Assembly (NCBI GenBank): GCA_963773335.1
Contig: CAVZAT010000002.1
Location: forward strand, 682,001-746,000
Source: UBA4742 sp963773335
Lineage (GTDB): Bacteria > Actinomycetota > Acidimicrobiia > Acidimicrobiales > Acidimicrobilacustridaceae
Direction: 5' to 3'
Length of the DNA stretch: 64,000 nucleotides
Below the pieces are notes generated by a model, which saw only the letters and a program-made list of their open reading frames with translations, was not told the origin of the DNA and made no database searches. A program made the position numbers and the translations under genes. Below, piece by piece: positions 26,962 through 35,300 of this stretch (position 1 is its first letter; the number at the start of each line of letters is the position of its first letter).

Positions 26962-28604
26962 ATGGACCTCCTGCTCCGCCGAGCCTCGGTGATCGACGGC
27001 ACCGGCGCGCCCGCCCGAGCTGCGGACGTGTCCGTGACCGGCGACCGCATCACCGCGGTGGCGGCTCCCGACACGTTGGTCCCCGAGGCCGACACGCGGG
27101 TGGTGGACCTCGACGGCTTGGTGCTGGCCCCCGGCTTCATCGACATCCACACCCACTACGACGCTCAGATCCTGTGGGACGGTGATCTGACCCCGTCGAG
27201 CTGGCACGGGGTCACCAGCGTGGTCATGGGCAACTGCGGCTTCGGCCTGGCGCCCACCCGGCCGGAGCACCGCGACACCGTGGTGCGCACGCTCGAGAAC
27301 GTCGAGGGCATGTCGGCCGACGCGCTCGACGCCGGGCATCGACTGGTGCTTCGAGTCGTTCCCTGAGTACCTGGCGGCCATCGACCGGCGACCCAAGCGT
27401 CTCAACGTGGGTGCCTTCATCGGCCACACGCCGCTGCGCCTGTTCGTGCTCGGAGGCGACGAGCGCGCGGCCACCGACGACGAGCTGGCCACCATGCGCG
27501 CCATCGTGGTGGAGGCCATGGAGGCCGGCGCCATCGGGTTCTCCACCTCGCGCCAGCCGGCCCACCAGGGCGCCTACGGTCGGCCGGTACCCAGCCGATT
27601 CGCCGAGCCCGACGAGGTCTCGGCCATGGCCACCGCCCTGGGCGAGTTGGGCAAGGGCCTGGTGCAGATCTCGATCGGGCCGGGCATGTTCGTCGACGAG
27701 TTCTCCGCGCTGGCGGTGTCCACGGGGATCCCGGTCACCTGGACCGCGCTGGTCACCCGGACCGACCGTCCCGGCGCCGCCCTGCGACTGATGGCGCGCG
27801 GCGGGATCCCTGCCGGGGGAGGTGTACCCCCAGATCGCCTGCCGCCCGATCGTGATGCAGATCGGCCTGACCGATCCCTTTCCGCTGGCCGAGATCGACG
27901 TGTGGAAGGAGGTGCTGGCCCGTCCTCGAGATGAACGGATCGAGCTGTACACCGACGCCGCCTGGCGGGATCGAGCCCGCGACGTCACCCTGGAAGCCTG
28001 GGGCCATCGCTGGTCGAAGACCTCGGTCGAGGAGACCGAGGCCCACCCCGACGCCATCGGCATCCCGCTCGACCAGCTGGCGGCGGCGCGCGCCACCACG
28101 CCGTTCGACCTCATGCTCGACCTGGCGCTGACCGACGGCATGGCCACCCGCTACCGCATCGTGATGGAGAACGACGACGAGGACGAGGTCGGCGAGCTCC
28201 TGGCCGACAAGCGCACGTTGCTGGGGCTGTCCGACGCCGGTGCCCACGCCAGCCAGCTGTGCGACGCCTGCTACTCCACCCACCTGCTCAGCCACTGGGT
28301 CCGCGACCGCCAGGCACTCTCGCTGGAGGACGCGGTGTGGCGGCTCACGGGCCATCCCCACCAGGTGTTCCGCCTGCCCGAGCGCGGCCTGGTGCAGGAG
28401 GGCTTCTTCGCCGATCTGGTGGCCTTCGATCCCGACTCGGTGGGCTGCACCCCCGTCGAACGTCGCCACGACCTGCCCGGCGGCGCAGACCGGCTCGTGG
28501 TGCGCAGCACCGGTGTCGAACACGTCTGGGTCAACGGCGTGGCCACTCGTGAGGCCGGCCAGGACATCGCCGGGATCGAACCGGGTCGGCTGCTGCGCAG
28601 CTGA
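26962..28604 (+). CDS. D-aminoacylase/dihydropyrimidinase-like amidohydrolase (two apparent frameshifts)
   Basis: From ATG 26962 (MDLLLRRASVIDGTGAPAR) about 546 residues can be read across shifts near 27337 (GGGCATC for GGGATC) and 27815 (one G too many in a G run). Family features of N-acyl-D-amino-acid deacylases (PF07969) are PGFIDIHTHYDAQILWD, the GNCGFGLAPTRPEHRD segment, FIGHTPLRLFVLG, AIGFSTSRQPAH, and LLGLSDAGAHASQLCDACY with the late Asp metal ligand. The tail ADLVAFDPDSVGC closes the beta-sandwich. The enzyme hydrolyses an amide or cyclic imide of unknown identity. It is under its own copy of the window-wide operator repeat. Confidence 0.85.
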
Positions 28605-28617
28605 TCGCCTGGCGGGA

Positions 28618-29529
28618 TCAGCCCTCGGCCAACGCCGGTGGCGGCACGTCGGTGATGACGCTCTCGGCGTCGGCCAGGGCCCGCACCCCCCACACCATGG
28701 CGATCACGGCGGCGATGACCAGCGAGCCGGCCACCGGACCGGCGATCCGCACGTGCTCCTGGAGCATGCCGATGCCGAGGGCGACGCCGGTCAAGGCCTG
28801 CATGATCTGCTCCGCGCTCACCGCCGCGGCCAGCGAACCGGTCTGGAACGCGCTCTGGGCCAGAACCAGCCCGATGATGGACGACACGGCCAAGGCGTAG
28901 GGCTCCCAGTGTGGGACCCAGTCCACGATGCCCCCGCTGAGATAGTGGACGAAGGCCCGGGTGAGCAGGGCGCTCGTGCCGAACAGGGCGCCGGCACCCA
29001 TCCCCAACAGCATCGCCCGCCTCGTGCCCGACGAGGTCCGGGCCACGGCCACACAGATCAGGACGAAGCCGGTGATGAGCGGCGCGGCGATGAGCCAAGC
29101 GTGGACCGGGGCCACGCTCTCGCCCTGGCTGGGTCCGACCAGGGTCAGGAACACCGAGATCCCGGTGGCGAACACCGCGGCCGCGATCCAGTCGAAGCGG
29201 GTGATGACCCGGTGGTTGATCAGCGCACCGAAGAACAGCGAGGCCAGCAGGGACGTGGCCATGATGGGCTCGACCACGACCAGGGTGCCGATGCCCAGCG
29301 CCAGCGCCTCGAACACGTAGCCGCCCACGTCGGCCCCGATGCCCACCAGCCAGCGGGGTCGGCGCACCAGGCGACCGAGGAAACCCAGCTTGAGCGTCTG
29401 GCTCTGGGCGAAGTGCTCCGCCTCGTGCTGCTGGAGCACGTTGCTGATGCCATACGAGGTGGCCGCGGCCACCGCGCAGACAATGGCCAGACCCCCGGTG
29501 GCATGCGTCAGATCGACCGCGAGCACCAC
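28618..29529 (-). CDS. DMT-superfamily (EamA/NIPA-like) membrane transporter
   Basis: A 303-residue protein has nine to ten hydrophobic segments starting GGLAIVCAVAAATSYGISNV. The two-repeat layout, GTLVVVEPIMATSLLASLFFGALI in the first half and IIGLVLAQSAFQTGSLAAAV in the second, is that of DMT-type carriers related to NIPA/EamA proteins frequently found in actinobacteria. The substrate is unknown; metabolite export or Mg-like transport are both possible. Its 3' end lies 13 nt from the convergent amidohydrolase and its 5' end 58 nt from the TetR gene, both leftward. Confidence 0.85.
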   Translation of the reverse strand: MVLAVDLTHATGGLAIVCAVAAATSYGISNVLQQHEAEHFAQSQTLKLGFLGRLVRRPRWLVGIGADVGGYVFEALALGIGTLVVVEPIMATSLLASLFFGALINHRVITRFDWIAAAVFATGISVFLTLVGPSQGESVAPVHAWLIAAPLITGFVLICVAVARTSSGTRRAMLLGMGAGALFGTSALLTRAFVHYLSGGIVDWVPHWEPYALAVSSIIGLVLAQSAFQTGSLAAAVSAEQIMQALTGVALGIGMLQEHVRIAGPVAGSLVIAAVIAMVWGVRALADAESVITDVPPPALAEG

Positions 29530-29587
29530 ACCGGAAGTCTACGAGCGTGGCGACCGACGCGGCTGGGTCGCCGGTGGTGACACCACC

Positions 29588-30250
29588 TCACTCAGCCGGG
29601 AAGGCGGTCTGCGAGTCGGCCAGGCCGACGGTACTGGCCTGCACGCACATGGCCACGACCTCGTCGAAGCAACCAGCCAGCGAGTCGCGGCCGTCGGTGA
29701 GGTAGGTGTGCGCGGCGGTGAGGAACCAGCCCATGGCCATGAGGCTCAGGGCGTGGATCTCCATGGGCGAGTACTGGTCCCCGAGCTGGGCTTGCAGCGT
29801 CTCCACCACGCTCACCGCGAAGGCGCCACTCCCTCCCCAGATCTCCTCGCCCACCAAGCCGGGCTCCGAGGCGAGCACCGCCCGGATCTGGGCCAGCACT
29901 CGCCGGTCGTAGCCCCGGGCGGCGAGCTCGCGCAGCACCGCGACCAGGCTGGCCAGCAGCGGCTCGGAGTTCGGCCGGGCCCGAACGCGGTCGATGGCCT
30001 CCTCGCGGCGGAGGACCAGGTGGTCGAGCAGCATCGACTCCTTGGTCGGGAAGTGTCGGAACACGGTGCGACGCCCTACGTTCGCCGCCGCCGCGATCTG
30101 ATCGATGGTGGTCTCGCCGTATCCCTGGCTCACGAAGAGCTCGAGGGCAACCTCGGCGATGCGCGCCCGGGTCGCGGCCGACCGGTCGGCGCGGATCGGA
30201 GTGTCGGTCACGGACGGATCGTACCGACGGAACCCGGCACGCATCGACAT
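29588..30250 (-). CDS. TetR-family transcriptional regulator
   Basis: A 220-residue regulator; the start is ATG 30250 (MSMRAGFRRYDPSVTDTPIR) or the GTG twelve codons later. The DNA-binding domain holds ARIAEVALELFVSQGYGETT, IDQIAAAANVGRRTVFRHFP and TKESMLLDHL. The C-terminal part is helical (TetR_C-like). It is divergent from the solute-binding lipoprotein, and a perfect GACACTAGTGTC palindrome at 30314 lies between them, a good candidate for its own operator. It probably controls the lipoprotein gene, itself, or the transporter gene downstream at 28618. Confidence 0.92.
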   Translation of the reverse strand: MSMRAGFRRYDPSVTDTPIRADRSAATRARIAEVALELFVSQGYGETTIDQIAAAANVGRRTVFRHFPTKESMLLDHLVLRREEAIDRVRARPNSEPLLASLVAVLRELAARGYDRRVLAQIRAVLASEPGLVGEEIWGGSGAFAVSVVETLQAQLGDQYSPMEIHALSLMAMGWFLTAAHTYLTDGRDSLAGCFDEVVAMCVQASTVGLADSQTAFPAE

Positions 30251-30313
30251 TCGGCACCATCACGCCGGCGTCCGGGAGCCTTCCCGCGGGCGCCGTTGAC
30301 CGAACCCGGTGAC

Positions 30314-30325
30314 GACACTAGTGTC
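30314..30325. promoter_or_regulatory. Perfect 12-bp palindrome GACACTAGTGTC in divergent promoter
   Basis: GACACTAGTGTC lies 64 nt upstream of the TetR start (30250) and 154 nt upstream of the lipoprotein gene (30479), with partly symmetric flanks (GTGACG, CATCGC). Its symmetry and divergent position fit a TetR operator. It differs from the RGTGAGCG repeat, so it likely belongs to the TetR at 29588. Confidence 0.5.
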
Positions 30326-30478
30326 ATCGCCCGGAAGGGGTAGCTGGACGGCGCGAGGGGCGCCCGATCCGGGAGGGGACTCGAGACGTACAGGCGGGGG
30401 TAGTTCATCGGCTCCCGCGGTGGCTCACCTCTGCTCCGACCTCTGTTGCACCCTGGACGCCTGCCAAAGGAAGAACCC

Positions 30479-31801
30479 GTGCGCAAGTACCTCCTGTTGA
30501 CCATGGTCGCGGCGTTGCTGTTGGCCGCGTGCAAGTCCACCAGCACCTCGTCACCGAGCGCCACGACGGGGACCACCGCGGCCGTGGCCCACGACACCCG
30601 GGCGCCGGGGGTGACCTCCGACAGCATCAAGGTCGGGATCGTGTACTACGACCTGTCCTCGCTGGTGAGCATCCTGCACCTCAACAACGGCGATTTCCCC
30701 AAGGCCTACCAGGCCATGGTCGACAGCATCAACGCCAAGGGCGGCATCCACGGACGCAAGCTCGACGCCACCATGGTGGGCATCAACCCGACCAGCCAGT
30801 CGGCAGCCGATCAGGCCTGCACCAAGCTCACCCAGGACGAGAAGGTCTTCGTGGCCGTCGGGTTCTTCCTGGCCGACAACGTCCTGTGCTACGTGAACAC
30901 CAACGCCACCGCCACCATCGGTGGGGCCCAGACCGTGGCCCGTCTGGCCCAGGCCAAGGCGCCCTGGTTCAGCACCGACGCGGGCGAGAACCTCGAGATC
31001 AACGTGGTCAAGACGCTGGCCAAGCAGGGCAAGCTCAACGGCAAGCTGGCGGTGATGGCCGCCGCCGCCGACCAGGACCTGCTCAACAACAAGATCAAGC
31101 CGGCGCTGACCGCGGCGGGGATCAAGCCGGTCTCTACGGCCATCCTCGATGCGCCCACCAACGACACCACCGCCACCTACGCCCAGGCCGAGACCATCTC
31201 GCAGAAGTTCAAGTCCGATGGCGCCACTCAGGTGCTGGTGGTGGGCGAGTCCGGTCCCGGGTCCTACCTGCCGGGTCTGGCCAAGACCGACTACCGACCC
31301 CAGCTGATCATCAGCGACCTGTTCGGCATGAACGCCTACCTGGGCAACAAGGGCAACGACTTCACCGTGCTCAAGGACGCCATCTCCGGCGGGACGTTCG
31401 GGCCGAACGACGCCCAGCTCGCTCTGGGTGGTCCGACCAAGGCGTGCATGGACATCCAGCGCAAGGCCGGCCTGGTCATCAAGCCGTCCTCGACGGTGAA
31501 GCCCGGTGACCCGGATCAGTTCGTGGCCTCGATCCTGGCCTGTCAACAGATGACGCTGCTGGCCGCCATCCTCCAGAAGGCCGGACCCACCCTCAACTAC
31601 GGGACCTTCGCCGCCGCCGGCAACTCCCTGGGCAAGATCGTGCTCCCCGGCTTCCCCGACGCCTGGGACTTCGGGGCGCCGCCCAACGCGGATGGCAACC
31701 CCAAGGTCTACGCGTTCAAGTTCGACCCGGCGACCTCGACCTTCGTCATCGTCGGAGCCAACAGCTCGAGCCAGGGCACGACCACGACCGCGCGACAGTA
31801 G
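30479..31801 (+). CDS. Lipoprotein solute-binding protein, branched-chain amino acid/urea ABC type
   Basis: The start is GTG 30479 (VRKYLLLTMVAALLLAACKS) with AAAGGAAGA before it; 440 residues. A lipobox LLAAC follows a short basic-hydrophobic signal, then a Ser/Thr-rich linker. The mature part is a type I periplasmic-binding fold (PF13458): SIKVGIVYYDLSSLVSI, INAKGGIHGRKLDATMVG, FSTDAGENLEINVVKTLAKQ, ATQVLVVGESGPGSYLPGL. It should sit on the outer face of the membrane and deliver a small carboxylate or amide to an ABC permease. No permease or ATPase gene is adjacent, so it is an orphan binding protein or a sensor component. Confidence 0.9.
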   Translation: MRKYLLLTMVAALLLAACKSTSTSSPSATTGTTAAVAHDTRAPGVTSDSIKVGIVYYDLSSLVSILHLNNGDFPKAYQAMVDSINAKGGIHGRKLDATMVGINPTSQSAADQACTKLTQDEKVFVAVGFFLADNVLCYVNTNATATIGGAQTVARLAQAKAPWFSTDAGENLEINVVKTLAKQGKLNGKLAVMAAAADQDLLNNKIKPALTAAGIKPVSTAILDAPTNDTTATYAQAETISQKFKSDGATQVLVVGESGPGSYLPGLAKTDYRPQLIISDLFGMNAYLGNKGNDFTVLKDAISGGTFGPNDAQLALGGPTKACMDIQRKAGLVIKPSSTVKPGDPDQFVASILACQQMTLLAAILQKAGPTLNYGTFAAAGNSLGKIVLPGFPDAWDFGAPPNADGNPKVYAFKFDPATSTFVIVGANSSSQGTTTTARQ

Positions 31802-31813
31802 GTCGAAGCGGTA

Positions 31814-31844
31814 TCCCGGGCGGGGCAGCTGGCCCAGCCCGGGA
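31814..31844 (+). terminator. Hairpin after the lipoprotein gene
   Basis: TCCCGGGC (31814-31821) and GCCCGGGA (31837-31844) form a perfect 8-bp stem, 12 nt after the stop at 31801. The 15-nt loop (GGGGCAGCTGGCCCA) can itself pair. There is no T run, as is common for terminators in very GC-rich actinobacteria. Confidence 0.45.
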
Positions 31845-32334
31845 CACCGGCGCGCCCCGGGGTCCACGGGCCGGTCGGGCGGGGTAGCGAGCGCGCCGCC
31901 GGGCGGGTGCGATCACCCGGAGGCTCCCGGCGCTCACGCGTTCGGAGCAACCACCCACGGTGAGGTTCGACCTCGACACTGCCACTGCTTGTGTCGACAT
32001 AGGCATTTTGGCCTAGAGTGTCGCGATCCGGACGACCCTGACGCCTCCTCGCAGGTCAGATCAGGGCTCAATGGGCAACTGGACTGTGTTCCGGGCGCCG
32101 GCTTCCGGCCGTCATCTTCGGAGATTGCACACTCTATGAAAGTGGCCGCTCACTCAATTGACCCTTTTCAGTGACGCTCCGTGGTGCAAGGATCTGGGCG
32201 CTGGGGAGAGGCGATCGGGCTGGTCGGCTGGGGTCGATCGGGTGGGGGCATCGGGTCGCATGGACATCGGCAATCTGAGCACAGGTGGGTCGAGGTGGTC
32301 TGGAGCATCCCCGTTTCTCGCCAAGGAGGTCCGC
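31845..32334. promoter_or_regulatory. Long leader upstream of the polyketide cluster
   Basis: About 490 nt without a convincing gene precede PKS1. An open frame runs through 32158-32334 but begins with TTG, lacks a ribosome site and reads as Trp/Ser/Gly-rich noise. Notable elements are a TAGGC-ATTTTG-GCCTA inverted repeat at about 32001-32016, the lower-GC stretch ATTGCACACTCTATGAAAG at about 32124-32142, and the operator-like site F at 32138-32154. The transcription start is probably just downstream of site F, leaving an untranslated leader of up to 180 nt. Confidence 0.4.
32138..32154 (-). promoter_or_regulatory. Operator-like 17-bp repeat, site F (PKS promoter)
   Basis: The minus strand reads AGTGAGCGGCCACTTTC, matching site B/A right arms (CACTTTC/CGCTTTC) and the common left arm AGTGAGCG. 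It is in the only lower-GC stretch of the leader, 181 nt upstream of the PKS1 start. It ties the polyketide cluster to the same inferred regulon as the catabolic operons. Confidence 0.5.
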
Positions 32335-35300
32335 ATGGCTGCTGACACGAGCGAGCTGATCCTCGCCCTGACGATGGTCCCGCCACCACCGTCGGACGCA
32401 ACCGACGTCACCCTGGCCGTCGCTGCGGCCCGGGCCGGCGCGCTGGCGGTCCTCGATGTCGCCTCGGCCGAAAGACTCACGCCCGCGGTCGAGGCGTTCC
32501 GTCTCCGCAGCGACCGGCCGGTGGCGTTGCGCCCGGGCGCGGCGCTGGCCGCGCCGGGACCAGCCGAACCGTCGGAGGTGCCGGCGCAGGTGTCGACGGT
32601 CCTGCTCGGCGCCGAGGTGGTGGCCGACCTGGTCGAGGCCGATGCCCTCGGCACCGCCATCGAGCACTGGTCCCCCCATGGCCGGGTCGTGGTCGAGGTC
32701 ACCTCCGCCGCCGAGGCTCGCCTGGCCGTGTCCCAGGGAGCCGCAGGGCTGGTGGCCAAGGGATGCGAGAGCGGCGGTCGGGTGGGGTCGGCCGAGACCT
32801 TCGTGCTGCTCCAGCACACGGTCGATCTGGGCGTCCCGGTGTGGGTTCGCGGTGGTGTCGGCCTGCACACCGCGGCGGGCGCCATCGCCCTCGGGGCGCG
32901 GGGCGTGGTGCTCGACTCCCAGCTGGCGCTGGTCCGCGAGAGCCGCCTGCCCGCCCCCACCCGAGCGGCCATCGCGGCTATGGACGGCAGCGAGACGCGC
33001 CTGATCGGTGGTCATCGCGTCTACACCCGTCCGGATCTGGCGGTAGCGACCCGACCGGCCGATGAGTTGGCCTCGGTGGTGGCCGGTGAGCTCGGTCCCG
33101 ACCTGCGCACCGGCCTGGTCCCGGTCGGACAGGACGGCGCCGCCGCGGCGCGGCTGGCCGAGCGGTTCAAGACCGCAGGTGGAGTCATCGACGCGGTGCG
33201 TCGGGCCATCGAATCGCATCTGGCCGACGCCGCCGGCCACACCCCGCTGCGACCCGGCCGGGGCGTGGCCCAGACCCACGGCACCCGTTACCCGATCGCT
33301 CAGGGGCCGATGACGCGGGTCAGTGACCAGGCGGCGTTCGCGGCCGCGGTGGCCGACGGTGGTGGCCTGCCTTTCCTCGCCCTGGCCCTCATGCGGGGTT
33401 CGGAGGTCGAGCCGCTGCTGGCCCAGACCGCTGAGCTGCTGGGCGACCGATCCTGGGGAGTCGGGATCCTGGGCTTCGTGCCGCCCGAGCTTCGTGAGGA
33501 GCAGCTGGCGGTGGTTCAACAGGCGCACCCCTCGGTTGCGCTCATCGCCGGAGGGCGCCCCTCACAGGCGGCGCCCCTCGAGGCGGCCGGCATCCCCACC
33601 TACCTGCACGTGCCATCGCCCGGTCTGCTCGACCGGTTCGTGAAGGACGGCGCCCGCCGATTCGTCTTCGAGGGACGGGAGTGCGGCGGCCACGTGGGAC
33701 CCCGGGCGAGCTTCCCGCTGTGGGAGACCCAGGTCGAGCGACTCTGCTCGGTCGACGACGCCGAGAACCTGCACGTCCTGTTCGCCGGGGGCATCCACGA
33801 CGCCCGGTCCGCCGCCGCGGTGGCGGCCATCGGCGCGCCCCTGGCTGCCCGGGGAGCTCGCCTGGGCGTGCTCATGGGCACGGCCTACCTGTTCACAACC
33901 GAAGCCGTGACCAGCGGGGCGATCACGCCGGCGTTCCAGGACATCGCCCTGGGGTGCACCCAGACGGTGCTGCTCGAGACCTCCCCGGGTCACGCCACGC
34001 GTTGCGTCGAGACCGACTACGTGCGCGACTTCGCCCAGGCCAAAGCCCGGCTCGAGGGCGAGCAGGTGGCGGTCGAGGACATGTGGGCGCAGCTCGAGAC
34101 GCTCAACCTGGGCCGCCTGCGCATCGCCAGCAAGGGCCTGGTCCACGGCACCGATGGTCTGGTGGCGGTGGACGAGGCGGCGCAGCGTCGCGACGGCATG
34201 TTCATGATCGGCCAGGTGGCCACCTTGCGCGGGCAGGTCACGACCATCGCCGAGCTCCACGACGAGGTGAGCGCGGCCAGCTCGGCGGTGATCCAACAGG
34301 CCGCGGAGGTGGTGCCCGCGACCGGTCGTCCCGATCCGGCTCCCTTCGAGGTCGCCATCGTGGGCATGGCCTCGATGTTCCCGGGTTCGACCTCGGCGGA
34401 CGGGTTCTGGACCCAGATCGTGAGCGGCGTGAACGCCATCACCGAGGTGCCCACCTCGCGCTGGGACCCCGACCGGTACTTCGACCCCGAGGCCACGACG
34501 GTCGGGGCCGGGCGCAAGACCCCGTCGAAGTGGGGCGGCTTCCTGTCCGAGGTCGGCTTCGACCCGCTGGCCTACGGGATCCCGCCCGCCTCGCTGGCGG
34601 CCATCGAGCCGCTCCAACTACTCAGCCTGGAGGTGGCCACCCGGGCCCTGGACGACGCCGGCTATGCCGACCGCGAGTTCGATCGGACGCGGGCTTCGGT
34701 CGTGTTCGGAGCTGAGGGCGGCAACGACCTGGCCGGCGGCTACGGCCTTCGGGCCATGGTCCCCCAGCTCCTGGGCGAGGTGCCCCCCGAGCTCGACGGG
34801 TACCTGCCTGCTCTCACCGAGGACTCGTTCCCCGGTGTGCTCACCAACGTGATCGCCGGCCGCATCGCCAACCGGCTCGACCTGGGCGGCAGCAACTTCA
34901 CGGTCGACGCGGCCTGCGCCGCGTCGCTGGCCGCGCTCGACTCGGCCTGCGCCCAGCTGGCGGCAGGCACCAGCGACCTGGTCCTGTGCGGTGGTGCCGA
35001 CGTGCACAACGGGATCAACGACTTCCTGATGTTCTCGTCGGTCCATGCCCTGTCGCCCACCGGCCAGTGCCGCACCTTCGACGCCGCCGCCGACGGCATC
35101 GCGCTGGGTGAGGGCGTCGCCTGCGTGGTGTTGAAGCGTCGCCAGGACGCCGAGCGCGACGGCGACCGCATCTACGCCGTCATCGACGGCGTCGGGGGCT
35201 CGAGCGACGGCCGCCACCTCGGGCTGACCGCGCCCCGCAAGGAAGGCCAGCAGCGCGCCGTCGAGCGGGCGCTGGCCCAGGCCCGACGTTCCCCGGCCGA

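Noticed and set aside
32158..32334. Upstream extension of PKS1 from TTG 32158
   Set aside because: No ribosome site and low-quality sequence; ATG 32335 has AAGGAGG five bases before it.
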